From positions 131,452 to 195,451 of the forward strand of contig JAENYG010000007.1 of the NCBI GenBank assembly GCA_016841875.1: a stretch of DNA of 64,000 bases. Direction: 5' to 3'. Shown in pieces: positions 38,438-48,042 of the stretch (within the stretch, counting starts at the first letter, position 1; every line of letters begins with the position of its first letter). This stretch comes from Syntrophomonas sp. (GTDB taxonomy: Bacteria > Bacillota > Syntrophomonadia > Syntrophomonadales > Syntrophomonadaceae). The position numbers and the translations under genes are program-made. The notes below the pieces were generated by a model. The model had not been told where the DNA came from. It made no database searches and saw only the letters and a list, made by a program, of their open reading frames with translations.

Positions 38438-39357
38438 GCGATCAAGCAGAAAAACTAAGGAAAATGGCTTCCAGTATCCGGCAGCAGATAGAAGTAGAAA
38501 TGATCAATAAACCCAGCCGACAAACCCGGGTTATCGTCATAAGCAGCGGTAAGGGGGGAGTGGGGAAAAGCACCCTGGCATTAAACATGTCACTGGTACT
38601 AGGTGCATATAAGCAAAAGGTAATATTGATGGATGCCGACATGGGGTTGGCCAACATAGATATCATGTTGGGGATAGTGCCTGAATATACAATTCAACAT
38701 GTGCTGCAGGGGAGAAAAAGACTCAAGGATATAATCATAGATGGGCCATCAGGCGTCAAGATAATTCCGGGAGGGTCAGGTATCAATGAGTTGGCTAATC
38801 TTAACGATAATGAATTAAGCAGGCTTATTCAGGAATTGGGAAAAGTGGATGGAGAGTATGATTATATGATAATTGATACCGGGGCCGGAATATCGAGAAA
38901 TGTAGTAAGTTTCCTTTTAGCGGCAGATGATGTAATTATTGTGACTACCGCGGAACCTACTTCTTTGACCGATGCTTATGGCCTGGTAAAAACCATAATC
39001 AGACAGTCTTTTGACGGGAAAATATACCTGATTGTTAATAAGGTCACTAATAGCTCTGAAGGTATAATGGTAGCAGAAAAATTTCGGATAGCCTGTAACC
39101 GGTTTTTGGAAACCGATCTTATACCTATCGGTAATGTAGTAGATGAACCCGCGGTCCGAGAAGGCATAATGAGGCAGGAAGCATTTACCCAGATGTTTCC
39201 TCAGAGTACAGCAACTAAAAATATTGTGTCCATAATCGACAGGTTAATGACCGGTTATGATCAGCAGAATTCTAATCCAGGCAGACCAGGAGGAGTAAAA
39301 AACTTCTTCCGAAAACTAAGCAGTATATTTAGAGATAAAGATGTAGGGGTAGGTTGA
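38434..39357 (+). CDS. flhG: Flagellar number regulator FlhG (MinD/ParA-like ATPase)
   Basis: MinD-type ATPase that stimulates FlhF GTPase and controls C-ring assembly. The 307-residue protein has the deviant Walker A SSGKGGVGKSTLALNMS, DADMGLANIDIMLG and DTGAGISRNVVSF. The N-terminal DQAEKLRKMASS matches the FlhF-activating peptide of the family. Confidence 0.95.
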   Translation: MSDQAEKLRKMASSIRQQIEVEMINKPSRQTRVIVISSGKGGVGKSTLALNMSLVLGAYKQKVILMDADMGLANIDIMLGIVPEYTIQHVLQGRKRLKDIIIDGPSGVKIIPGGSGINELANLNDNELSRLIQELGKVDGEYDYMIIDTGAGISRNVVSFLLAADDVIIVTTAEPTSLTDAYGLVKTIIRQSFDGKIYLIVNKVTNSSEGIMVAEKFRIACNRFLETDLIPIGNVVDEPAVREGIMRQEAFTQMFPQSTATKNIVSIIDRLMTGYDQQNSNPGRPGGVKNFFRKLSSIFRDKDVGVG

Positions 39358-40028
39358 TGAATATGGAAAATCTAAAAATCAATCAGCTTATGGAAATAGT
39401 TATCGAAGGAGATACTTACCGGGAATATTATCCGGTTAGAGTAGAAGACATCGATGAACACTCGATTTACATGGGAATGCCTATGAAACAGGGTGGGATA
39501 GTACGAATGCAGATAGGAGAAGAGATACGCTGTGTTTTTCGTAGCGGCAACCGATATTATAGCTTTTCTACTACCATAACGGACATAATCAGAAAACCTA
39601 TCCCTATGCTGATAACAGATAAGCCCATTCAATTATCAACCGTTAATCAGAAAAGGGCTTACGTTCGCATCGAAGTAGTACTGCCGATAGAATATCGACT
39701 ACTTGGTGATAGTGATGATTCAGAAGAAGATCCGGAGGTTTTCTATGATGGACAAACAGTAAACATCAGTGCAGGAGGGGTATTGTTCAGCACCGATGTA
39801 CGATTAGAACCCCAACAGCTCATTGAAATAAAACTGTATATACCCAATTACGACCCATTTTGTTCCAAAGCCAAGGTCCTGCGCATTTTTGACAAGGTCG
39901 ATTTCAGACGGAAAAATATTTGGGCGGCTATACAATACATAGAAATATCTGATGCCAAGCGTGATAAGTTGTTTAATTACATATTTGAAAAAGAAAGAGA
40001 GTTAATTAATAAGGCTTATAAGCGGTAA
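39357..40028 (+). CDS. PilZ-domain flagellar brake protein (YcgR/YpfA-like)
   Basis: About 223 residues: an N-terminal YcgR-like domain and a C-terminal PilZ domain with QKRAYVRIEV and TVNISAGGVLFSTDV. The first PilZ motif is normally RxxxR and the second D/NxSxxG. Here KRAYVR gives a reasonable RxxxR variant and NISAGG fits, so c-di-GMP binding is likely. Placement between flhG and cheB suggests a motility role. Starts at ATG 39357 or 39363. Confidence 0.85.
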   Translation: MNMENLKINQLMEIVIEGDTYREYYPVRVEDIDEHSIYMGMPMKQGGIVRMQIGEEIRCVFRSGNRYYSFSTTITDIIRKPIPMLITDKPIQLSTVNQKRAYVRIEVVLPIEYRLLGDSDDSEEDPEVFYDGQTVNISAGGVLFSTDVRLEPQQLIEIKLYIPNYDPFCSKAKVLRIFDKVDFRRKNIWAAIQYIEISDAKRDKLFNYIFEKERELINKAYKR

Positions 40029-40039
40029 AGGAGGATGTT

Positions 40040-41113
40040 ATGAAACCGATAAGGGTACTAGTGGTAGATGATTCGGCCTTTATGAGAAAAGTGATTTCAG
40101 ACATTGTTAATCAGGCTCCTGGTCTGGAAGTGGTTGGCATAGCCCGGGATGGTGCTGATGCACTTAAGAAAATCCAGGATCTTAAACCGGATGTAATAAC
40201 CATGGATATAGAGATGCCGGTACTGGATGGTATGTCAGCGCTGGAGAAGATTATGCAGAATAATCCAGTGCCGGTAATTATGTTAAGCAGTTTAACCCGG
40301 GAAGGTGCCGAAAAGACCATGAAAGCCCTGGAGCTCGGGGCAGTTGATTTTATCGCCAAGCCTTCCGGACAAATTTCTCTGGATATTGACAAGATACAAA
40401 ATCAACTGGTAGAAAAAATATTTATCGCTGCCGATACTAAAAACAAAATTGCCAATATAAGTACATCTCCCAGGCCGATTAGAGAAATTGTTCCCAATCT
40501 TCCACGCAGCAAGATAAATTTAGACCATAAGCAACTGAATAAAATTGTGTTGATTGGAACATCAACTGGTGGACCCAAGGCACTCCAGGAAGTTATTCCC
40601 ACCTTGCCTGCCAGTATTGATGCCGCAATTATGATAGTGCAGCATATGCCTCCCGGCTTTACAAAATCACTGGCCGAAAGACTGGATAGCATATCCAGGA
40701 TAAAAGTCAAAGAGGCCGAGCAGGGAGAAAAAGTAGTACCCGGCTGTGCATATATTGCTCCCGGTGATTCTCATATGCTGGTAAAATCACATGGATTCGG
40801 TCAGGAAAGAAGCCTGAATATTGTCCTGGATAAGTCGCCACCCAGAGGAGGGCACCGGCCCTCAGTCGATAACATGATGGAATCAGCCGCTGAGCAATTT
40901 TGGGCCCATATGGTCGGTGTGATTATGACCGGGATGGGCAGTGATGGGGCAGAAGGTATAAAAGAAATAAAAGGCAAAAAAGGGAAAAACATTGCTGAAG
41001 ATAAATCAAGCTGCATAGTCTATGGAATGCCCAAGGCAGCAGCTGAAACTGGCACAGTTGACAAAGTGGTGCCTCTTAACGAAATAGGGGACTGGATATT
41101 AAGGATGCTCTAG
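40040..41113 (+). CDS. cheB: Chemotaxis methylesterase CheB
   Basis: Protein-glutamate methylesterase/glutaminase acting on chemoreceptors. The 357-residue protein has an N-terminal receiver with D56 (VITMDIEMPVLDG) and a C-terminal hydrolase with the Ser motif IGTSTGGPKAL, the His in VQHMPPGFTKSLAERLD and the Asp in TGMGSDGAEG. No cheR lies in the window. Confidence 0.97.
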   Translation: MKPIRVLVVDDSAFMRKVISDIVNQAPGLEVVGIARDGADALKKIQDLKPDVITMDIEMPVLDGMSALEKIMQNNPVPVIMLSSLTREGAEKTMKALELGAVDFIAKPSGQISLDIDKIQNQLVEKIFIAADTKNKIANISTSPRPIREIVPNLPRSKINLDHKQLNKIVLIGTSTGGPKALQEVIPTLPASIDAAIMIVQHMPPGFTKSLAERLDSISRIKVKEAEQGEKVVPGCAYIAPGDSHMLVKSHGFGQERSLNIVLDKSPPRGGHRPSVDNMMESAAEQFWAHMVGVIMTGMGSDGAEGIKEIKGKKGKNIAEDKSSCIVYGMPKAAAETGTVDKVVPLNEIGDWILRML

Positions 41114-41259
41114 ATCGAAGGTGAATAATTTACAGAATAATAGCATGGGAGAGAAATTAGTGAGAAGGGTGTTAATAAATGAGTAAGGAGGAGTTGCTAT
41201 GTTATGACTTACTAGATATTTAAGACGAACAAATCAAAGAAATTTAAGGGGGTGGCTAA

Positions 41260-43278
41260 GTGGCTATTGATATGTCTCAATATATGGATATTTTTCTCGA
41301 GGAGAGCAAGGAACACCTCACCATATTAAATAAAAACCTGCTCGAATTGGAAAAAAACGCAGGTAATACAAATAGTCTTAATGAAATATTCAGAGCTGCT
41401 CATACCTTAAAAGGTATGGCTTCTACTATGGGGTTTGAAGATGTAGCGGATTTAACTCACCACATGGAAAATGTATTGAGTGCTTTAAAAGAAGGTGTAT
41501 TAACCGTTAATTCTCAAGTGGTAGATGTATTATTTCAATGCTTTGACAGGATGCAGTTCATGATCGATAAATTGGAGTCATTGGGAGCCAGCAATTTAGA
41601 TAACACTGACCTGATAAATATGCTGGAAGACATCCAAAGTGGCAATTTAGACCAAAATCTTAACAATTATGCTGCAGTTGAGGAAAAGCTTGAGCAAACT
41701 GAAGATAAGCAGTTGATCGGTTTTGATTTAAACAGCTTCGATATAACAGTTATCAAAGAAGCGATGATAGCAGGAAACAATATTTATTATGCACGGATAT
41801 CGGTGGACAAAGATTGCATGATGAAAGCAGTCCGAGCATTTATGGTGTTCAAAAGTATAGAAGAAGATGGAGAAATAATTAAGTCTGTTCCACACGTGCA
41901 GGATTTAGATGAGGGGAAATTTGACAGGGATTTTGAACTGCTCTTTATCTGTACCGCAGGTTTAGAAGAGATAAACCACAGAATCAAAAGCATTTCGGAA
42001 ATCACGGTTACTGTTACCGAATTTGATGAAAGTATGCTGACCGTAGTTAACAACGATGCTAAAAGTCCAAAAGTGATAAAAAATCTGGAAGTTGCGGAAG
42101 AAGTTGACGTAGATAATAAACAACCCCACAAAGCCCGAAAGACGGTTAGAGTTGACATTGACCGACTGGATATGCTTATGAATCTAGTTGGTGAACTGGT
42201 GATGCACAAAGGTTGTTTGGAACAGATTGGTGCCACCAATAAGATACCACAATTAAATGAGACTATCGAACAGATGGATAGAATAAGTACTGACCTGCAA
42301 TCGGTAGTAATGATAGTAAGAATGGTGCCAATTGAGCAGGTGTTCAATCGCTTTCCCCGCATGGTTAGAGACCTGGCCAAAGAATTAAACAAAGAAATCG
42401 ATTTTATCATGGAAGGAAAGGAAACAGAACTAGATAGAACTGTTATCGATGAAATAGGTGATCCTCTGGTTCATCTACTAAGGAATGCACTGGATCATGG
42501 TATTGAACTGCCTGAGGAACGCATAGCAGCAGGCAAACCCGGGCAGGGCACATTGATCTTGAGTGCCCAACATGAGGGGAATAACGTATATATTGATGTT
42601 CAAGATGATGGAAGGGGCATAAACTCGGAACTGGTTTTGGCCAAAGCAATAGAGAAGGGAATCGTCAGCCCGAGTGAAGCTCAGCAGCTGTCTGATAGTG
42701 AGATCAATAGATTCATATTTACTCCAGGATTCAGTACCTCCAGTGAGGTGACTGACATCTCAGGCCGGGGTGTTGGTCTGGACGTGGTCAAGACTAAAAT
42801 TGAATCTATTAATGGCGATATATCCATAGAAACCAAACCTGGCCTGGGAACCAAATTTAGAATCAAACTGCCATTAACTCTGGCCATTATACAAGCTTTA
42901 ATGGTCTCGGTAAAAGATGAAATTTATGCCATACCTTTAAGTTCGGTAAACGAAACCTCATTGATTAATCAGTCTGATATAAAAGTAATACAGAATCAGG
43001 AAGTGATTATATTAAGAGGGGATGTTCTGCCATTATTCAGGCTCAAGCACATATTGAATGTACCGGGAGAAGATATAGCCCAGCCGCAGATATATGTAGT
43101 AGTAGTACGCAAAGGAGAACATCAAATAGGGCTGGTGGTAGACACTCTGATAGGTCAGCAGGAGATAGTAATAAAATCACTAGGAAAGATACTGACCGGC
43201 ATATCTGGCATTGCAGGGGCTATTGTGGCTGGTGATGGTAATGTGAGGCTTATCATTGATATTGCAACACTATTTTAG
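41260..43278 (+). CDS. cheA: Chemotaxis histidine kinase CheA
   Basis: Kinase that phosphorylates CheY and CheB. The 672-residue protein has an HPt domain with H48 in FRAAHTLKGMASTMGF, a P2-like region (about 150-265), a dimerisation helix pair with MLMNLVGELVMHKG, the HATPase with HLLRNALDHGIELPEER, DDGRGI and GRGVGLDVVK, and a C-terminal CheW-like domain. GTG start behind AAGGGGGTG. The 146-bp gap upstream is the largest in the cluster and holds only a 14-codon frame at 41179-41223. Confidence 0.97.
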   Translation: MAIDMSQYMDIFLEESKEHLTILNKNLLELEKNAGNTNSLNEIFRAAHTLKGMASTMGFEDVADLTHHMENVLSALKEGVLTVNSQVVDVLFQCFDRMQFMIDKLESLGASNLDNTDLINMLEDIQSGNLDQNLNNYAAVEEKLEQTEDKQLIGFDLNSFDITVIKEAMIAGNNIYYARISVDKDCMMKAVRAFMVFKSIEEDGEIIKSVPHVQDLDEGKFDRDFELLFICTAGLEEINHRIKSISEITVTVTEFDESMLTVVNNDAKSPKVIKNLEVAEEVDVDNKQPHKARKTVRVDIDRLDMLMNLVGELVMHKGCLEQIGATNKIPQLNETIEQMDRISTDLQSVVMIVRMVPIEQVFNRFPRMVRDLAKELNKEIDFIMEGKETELDRTVIDEIGDPLVHLLRNALDHGIELPEERIAAGKPGQGTLILSAQHEGNNVYIDVQDDGRGINSELVLAKAIEKGIVSPSEAQQLSDSEINRFIFTPGFSTSSEVTDISGRGVGLDVVKTKIESINGDISIETKPGLGTKFRIKLPLTLAIIQALMVSVKDEIYAIPLSSVNETSLINQSDIKVIQNQEVIILRGDVLPLFRLKHILNVPGEDIAQPQIYVVVVRKGEHQIGLVVDTLIGQQEIVIKSLGKILTGISGIAGAIVAGDGNVRLIIDIATLF

Positions 43279-43294
43279 AAAGGAGGCATAGTGG

Positions 43295-43783
43295 ATGAAA
43301 GAAATGGAGAATCAGCAGGCTGGTGTAGCAACACAGGACAGTACTGAGATACAGGTAGTAGTGTTCAGGTTAGGAAGAGAAGAGTATGCCATAGATATAC
43401 TCAATGTGCAGGAAATAATCAGGTTATTGAACGTAACCCGTATTCCCAGGGTAGAAAAGCACATAGAAGGAGTTATCAACTTGAGGGGCAATATTGTTCC
43501 GCTGCTTAATCTACATACCAAATTTACTCTGGAAATATCAGGCTTAGCAGACGAAAGACGAATCATTGTATGTCAATTTGATGAAATCAAAGCCGGGATA
43601 ATTGTTGATGAGGTATTAGAGGTAATCCGACTAGGTGACAGTGATATCGAATCGGTTGATAATGTATATACTTCCGTCAGTTCCGAACAGATCAAAGGTA
43701 TTGCCAAAGTATCCGGTAGACTATTGATTTTACTGGATATGAAAAAAATAATCATCGGTGAAACCTCTGAGCAAGGGGGATAA
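43295..43783 (+). CDS. cheW: Chemotaxis coupling protein CheW
   Basis: Links receptors to CheA. The 162-residue SH3-like protein contains VFRLGREEYAIDILNVQEII, VTRIPRVEKHIEGVINLRGN and IVPLLNLHTKF. AAAGGAGG precedes the ATG. It follows cheA by 16 bp. Confidence 0.96.
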   Translation: MKEMENQQAGVATQDSTEIQVVVFRLGREEYAIDILNVQEIIRLLNVTRIPRVEKHIEGVINLRGNIVPLLNLHTKFTLEISGLADERRIIVCQFDEIKAGIIVDEVLEVIRLGDSDIESVDNVYTSVSSEQIKGIAKVSGRLLILLDMKKIIIGETSEQGG

Positions 43784-43791
43784 GGAGTAGT

Positions 43792-44418
43792 ATGTTGAAA
43801 GATTTTACTGAATTATCTTGCATGCAGTTAGATGCGCTGAGAGAGATCGGCAATATAGGGGCCGGAAATGCTGCCACCGCTTTAGCCCAGCTGGTACAGG
43901 CCAAAATTGACATGAGTGTTCCTGAAGTGAGCATACTGCCTTTTGATGATGTGGCTAAACTGGTGGGGGGAGCTGATGTGCCGGTGTGCGGGCTCTACTT
44001 TGCGGTTAGTGGCTCTATAACCGGCAGCATATTATTTATGCTTCCCATTGAAAGGGCAAATCTTTTAGTAGATATGGTTCTGGGAAGGAATGCCGGTGAA
44101 ACAGCAGCTGGAATTTCAGGCGAGTTGGAAGCATCGGTAATTATGGAAGTTGGGAATATAATCTCAGCAACCTATCTTAATGCACTATCGTATTTTACCA
44201 AATTAAGGCTGTTAACTTCGGTTCCGGCATTGGCTACGGATATGGCAGGAGCAATTCTGAATGGTGTTCTGGCCCAGGTTGGAGGTGTAGTTGATGATGT
44301 GCTAGTGTTGAAAACGATGTTTACCAGAGAAGATCGAGATATTGTAGGGCACTTTTTTATGATGCCTGATTCTGAATCGTTAAGCACCATATTACAAGCA
44401 CTTGGGGTGAATTGCTAG
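43792..44418 (+). CDS. cheC: CheY-P phosphatase CheC
   Basis: A 208-residue protein with two CheC signature helices, DALREIGNIGAGNAATALAQ and ASVIMEVGNIISATYLNAL, each bearing the E-x-x-N pair that removes phosphate from CheY in the family. CheC also binds CheD, encoded by the next, overlapping gene. Confidence 0.96.
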   Translation: MLKDFTELSCMQLDALREIGNIGAGNAATALAQLVQAKIDMSVPEVSILPFDDVAKLVGGADVPVCGLYFAVSGSITGSILFMLPIERANLLVDMVLGRNAGETAAGISGELEASVIMEVGNIISATYLNALSYFTKLRLLTSVPALATDMAGAILNGVLAQVGGVVDDVLVLKTMFTREDRDIVGHFFMMPDSESLSTILQALGVNC

Positions 44419-44903
44419 TGGATAACATTATTCAAGTAGGCATGGCCGAATTAAAAATCGCGACTGCTCCCAACAAACTGCTAACAGCGGGCTTAGGTTC
44501 ATGTATAGGTATATGTGTATGTTCCCCCGCCCATCAGTTTGGAGCCCTGGCGCATATAATGCTTCCATCAAGTACTCAGTCTAAAAAAGCTCACAATAAA
44601 GCTAAATTTGCTGATACGGCAGTTGATTTGATTATGGAAGAAATGATTAAAAATGGGGTCAATGTTTCTAAATTATATGCCAAAATTGCAGGAGGCGCAC
44701 AAATGTTCAAGTTCGTAGGTGAAAGCAGTATTATGAATATTGGTCAGCGCAACGCCTTAGCAGTAGAAGAGCATTTGAAGCGGATAGGTATTAAAATCGC
44801 AGCCAGGGATACCGGAGGGAATTTTGGAAGAACTATCGTTTTTGATCCAAAAACAGGGGATTTAAAAATTCGTACTATTGGTCATGGGGAGAGAACAATA
44901 TAA
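44418..44903 (+). CDS. cheD: Chemoreceptor glutamine deamidase CheD
   Basis: Deamidates receptor glutamines and modulates CheC. About 161 residues with the catalytic Cys motif LTAGLGSCIGICVCSP, the His in FGALAHIMLPSS and a following Thr region. GTG at 44418 overlaps the cheC stop, consistent with a CheC-CheD complex. sigD follows directly. Confidence 0.95.
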   Translation: MDNIIQVGMAELKIATAPNKLLTAGLGSCIGICVCSPAHQFGALAHIMLPSSTQSKKAHNKAKFADTAVDLIMEEMIKNGVNVSKLYAKIAGGAQMFKFVGESSIMNIGQRNALAVEEHLKRIGIKIAARDTGGNFGRTIVFDPKTGDLKIRTIGHGERTI

Positions 44904-45683
44904 ATGAACATTGATAAAAAAGCGTTATGGGTCGAATATAAGGAAAAAAATGTATCAACAGCTCGAGAAGAACTGATTATTCAGTATGCTCATTTAGTAA
45001 AATACGTAGCTAACAGACTGGCGATTACTCTTTCTTCAGTAGTTGAAGTTGATGAACTTATATCATACGGCATAGAAGGCTTGATCGATGCGATAGAAAA
45101 ATTTGACCATCAAAGGAACATTAAATTCGAGACTTACGCAATAACCAGAGTCAGAGGATCAATGATTGATGGACTTCGTTCCATGGATTGGGTGCCGGTA
45201 TCAGTCAGACAAAAAGGTAAGGAGCTGGAAAAGGCCTTTGCAAAACTGGAACTGAAGCTGGGAAGAGCTGCTACCGACGAAGAAGTCGCTGTAGAGCTAG
45301 GGCTCAAGATGAAGGATTATTATACTTTATTAAAGGATGTTTCCTGCAGTGCCATGATCTCATTAGATGATTTTCTTCCCGGGGAGAATATGGCCGAGAG
45401 GAAAAAGAGGATCGTTGATGTTTTAGAAGATAATAATGCTGCAGACGCATTGGAGTTAGTGGGAGATAAGGAGACTAAAGAATTATTAGCAGCGTCCATA
45501 TCTAAATTGCCAGAAAAGGAAAAAAGGGTCATATATTTATACTATTATGAAGGTTTAACTTTGAAGGAAATAGGGGCTGTTTTGGAATTGTCTGAATCAA
45601 GGATATCCCAGTTGCATACCAAGGCCATATTGAGAATGAGGGGCAGCTTGAGCAAAAAGAAATTTATGCTTTGCAAAAGCTAG
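44904..45683 (+). CDS. sigD: RNA polymerase sigma-D factor (FliA/sigma-28)
   Basis: Sigma factor for late flagellar and chemotaxis genes. The 259-residue protein has region 2 with VEVDELISYGIEGLIDAIEKFD and FETYAITRVRGSMIDGLRSMDWVP (the motility-sigma signature), and region 4 ending LTLKEIGAVLELSESRISQLHTKA. Placement after cheD is typical. In the family it is held by FlgM, which is not in the window. Confidence 0.96.
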   Translation: MNIDKKALWVEYKEKNVSTAREELIIQYAHLVKYVANRLAITLSSVVEVDELISYGIEGLIDAIEKFDHQRNIKFETYAITRVRGSMIDGLRSMDWVPVSVRQKGKELEKAFAKLELKLGRAATDEEVAVELGLKMKDYYTLLKDVSCSAMISLDDFLPGENMAERKKRIVDVLEDNNAADALELVGDKETKELLAASISKLPEKEKRVIYLYYYEGLTLKEIGAVLELSESRISQLHTKAILRMRGSLSKKKFMLCKS

Positions 45684-45694
45684 AAGGGGGGAGA

Positions 45695-47101
45695 ATGTTG
45701 GTTGACAATATCAGTAAATTAGATAGCGTGGTTGAAGTTTATTTAGATAACGATAAGCAGAAGGCATATATTTTGGTAACCAGGCCTTCTGAAAACGGGA
45801 GAAAATGTTCTTTTGATGAAGCTTTAAATGCTCTGCGGGAAAAACACATCATTTTTGGTATTGATGAAAGGCGAGTACAGGAAGCGGTTCAGGAAAACAA
45901 TTGGGAACGCAAAATTCTGGTAGCAAAGGGAATAGAGCCCATTGATGGGAAAAACGCAGTTTTAGAGTACGTGTTTCAATCTAAAAACAGCATCGTGCCT
46001 GAAATAGATGAGGCAGGCAAGGTGGATTTTCACAATCTGGGCCTGGTAAACAATGTGCGCAAAGGTGATCTGCTGGTAAGAAAAATACCCTGTCAGATAG
46101 GTACTCCCGGTGCTGATGTGTGCGGACAAACTATACCTGCCAAAGCTCCCAAAGATATCAATTTACCTCGAGGGAAAAATACCGTGTCTGATACGGAGGG
46201 AATTCATCTATATGCTGCTATAGACGGTCATATCAGTATAAACAGCAACAAGATCGATATCAATCCGGTATTCAATGTCATAGGAGATGTAGATTATTCA
46301 TCAGGAAATATAGATTTTATAGGCAGTGTAGTCATCAGAGGTAATGTGACCACTGGTTTTAGAGTAACTTCAGGAGGAGATATCGAAATCCAAGGATCGG
46401 TTGAGGGAGCAGATGTATCGGCCCAGGGCAGTATTATTGTTAAAGGCGGCATAAACGGCAAGATGAAAGGGAAGGTTACGGCCGGGGTAAATATAGTAGC
46501 TCGTTTTATCGAAAATGCCGTGGTAGAAGCAGGCCACAATATACTGGCTAAAGAAGCTATTATACAATCGCAAATCAAAGCCGGGCATAGTGTTAAAGTG
46601 ACAGATAACAAAGCAATAATTGTCGGAGGCATAATTCAGGCGGCGGAAGAAGTTGAGTCCAAGGTATTAGGATCACAGTTAGCAACCCAAACAACTGTGG
46701 AAGTAGGTGTCAATCCTTATATCAAAGAAGAATACTATAAACTGACCAAAGAGCAGACCGCTAAAATTAAGGAGTTTCAAAATATATCACACAACCTTCA
46801 AGTATATAATAAAAGCGGTGTAGCTATTGAAAATCTTAATGAAAAGAAAAAAGAAGTACTGATAAAATTATTAGATCATTATACAGTCCTGCGCAGTGAA
46901 CTACAAGAGCTTGAAGGTCAAATTGAACACCTGGAAAAGGAAATGAAAAGATACCAGAATGCTGAGGTTAGAGTCTTGGATGTAGTCTATCCAGGGGTAC
47001 GTATTACTATTGGCGATCAAATCTATGTTATCAATGATCCAGTTAAATATACCAGGTTTCTGATTGAGGGTGGGGAAATAAGAACATCGGCCTTACGTTA
47101 G
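45695..47101 (+). CDS. FapA-type DUF342 protein
   Basis: About 468 residues with an N-terminal DUF342 domain, then a right-handed beta-helix stretch (about 190-330) of imperfect repeats such as GSVVIRGNVTTGFRVTSGGD and GSVEGADVSAQGSIIVKGGI, and a C-terminal coiled coil (about 370-430). This is the Flagellar Assembly Protein A (FapA/DUF342) family. A homologue is often encoded beside the motility sigma factor in Gram-positive bacteria; its role in assembly is not well defined. ATG 45695 follows GAAGGGGGGAGA. Confidence 0.82.
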   Translation: MLVDNISKLDSVVEVYLDNDKQKAYILVTRPSENGRKCSFDEALNALREKHIIFGIDERRVQEAVQENNWERKILVAKGIEPIDGKNAVLEYVFQSKNSIVPEIDEAGKVDFHNLGLVNNVRKGDLLVRKIPCQIGTPGADVCGQTIPAKAPKDINLPRGKNTVSDTEGIHLYAAIDGHISINSNKIDINPVFNVIGDVDYSSGNIDFIGSVVIRGNVTTGFRVTSGGDIEIQGSVEGADVSAQGSIIVKGGINGKMKGKVTAGVNIVARFIENAVVEAGHNILAKEAIIQSQIKAGHSVKVTDNKAIIVGGIIQAAEEVESKVLGSQLATQTTVEVGVNPYIKEEYYKLTKEQTAKIKEFQNISHNLQVYNKSGVAIENLNEKKKEVLIKLLDHYTVLRSELQELEGQIEHLEKEMKRYQNAEVRVLDVVYPGVRITIGDQIYVINDPVKYTRFLIEGGEIRTSALR

Positions 47102-47118
47102 GGTAGGGAGGTTAAATT

Positions 47119-47442
47119 ATGACCATCAGAAGTTTAGATATGCAGGTATTGGTTCAAAAAATTGGTGAGGTGGCCAGGATACAACAAACAGACCAGGTCG
47201 GAGCGAACAAAAGGCAGCAGGAATTTACCCAGGCCATAAATGCCGAGACCATAAAAAACAGCAAATCAGCCCAGGAGATTGATCAGCATAAAGCGCAACT
47301 AAGCACCAACAAAGATAAAGATGAAGATAAAAGGGAACCTAAAAAAAAGGCAGGAAAAAAGGCCGAGAGTGATAATGAGATCATGGACAGCGAGTTTAAT
47401 ATTGACCCAGACAAAGGTCATAATATAGATATTAAAATATAG
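47119..47442 (+). CDS. Hypothetical charged protein of the flagellar cluster
   Basis: A 107-residue protein, helical at the start (MQVLVQKIGEVARIQQTDQV) and strongly charged and Lys/Asp/Glu-rich afterwards. No signal peptide and no membrane segment. GTAGGGAGG precedes the ATG. Small proteins of this composition occur between fapA-like and DUF6115-like genes in Clostridia, but no function was recognised. Confidence 0.65.
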   Translation: MTIRSLDMQVLVQKIGEVARIQQTDQVGANKRQQEFTQAINAETIKNSKSAQEIDQHKAQLSTNKDKDEDKREPKKKAGKKAESDNEIMDSEFNIDPDKGHNIDIKI

Positions 47443-47451
47443 GTGGTGCAT

Positions 47452-48042
47452 ATGAGTATTACTTGGATTAATTTAATATTCCTTATCATCATGTTATTAG
47501 CTATGTACATTACCTATCAGAACAGGATATTAGCAGCCCAGAAAACCGATGAATTCGTTCTGCTGGTCGATGAAGCAAAATCAGTAAAAGACGACCTGGA
47601 ACAATTACTAGATCAGGTCTTAAATGTCTCAGGAAATATTATTGATAATTTTAATTCGATTTCAGAACAACACTCCTGGGACAGAGTCTCCAATGAAAGA
47701 CAATTATTAAAAGAGATAAGTCATGCCCTAATCCTGGATAAGGAAGCAGCAGCTCCTGTGCCAACCCTGGATAATGCAGCAGCGGTCATAGAAGATGATA
47801 AAGCAGATGGTATCCTGGATAACAATAATGTTTCTGATCATACCGCGGAACCAATTCTAACTCCCCAACTTGATCAGGCCAGGAATACCCAGAGCTTTGA
47901 TCTGCAAAAATTCCATTCGGTAGTAAACAACCTGTACAAAAAGGGCTTTACAACCAAAGAGATCGCACAAAAGTTAGATAAAGGTCAAGATGAAGTAAAT
48001 CTCATAATAAACTTACTGGACATGCAGTATATCAATACCTAA
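47452..48042 (+). CDS. DUF6115-like membrane-anchored protein with C-terminal HTH-like domain
   Basis: About 196 residues: an N-terminal membrane anchor (INLIFLIIMLLAMYITY), a helical linker, a disordered acidic part, and a C-terminal helix-turn-helix-like segment NNLYKKGFTTKEIAQKLDKG plus QDEVNLIINLLDMQ. This architecture matches a family (DUF6115) seen at the ends of Firmicute motility operons. ATG 47452 behind ATAGGTGG is used. It is the last gene of the superoperon; its stop overlaps the convergent ORF at 48039 by 4 bp. Confidence 0.65.
   Translation: MSITWINLIFLIIMLLAMYITYQNRILAAQKTDEFVLLVDEAKSVKDDLEQLLDQVLNVSGNIIDNFNSISEQHSWDRVSNERQLLKEISHALILDKEAAAPVPTLDNAAAVIEDDKADGILDNNNVSDHTAEPILTPQLDQARNTQSFDLQKFHSVVNNLYKKGFTTKEIAQKLDKGQDEVNLIINLLDMQYINT

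Noticed and set aside
41179..41223. 14-codon ORF ahead of cheA
   Set aside because: It has a moderate ribosome site but is too short and too far from the cheA start to argue coupling without comparative data.
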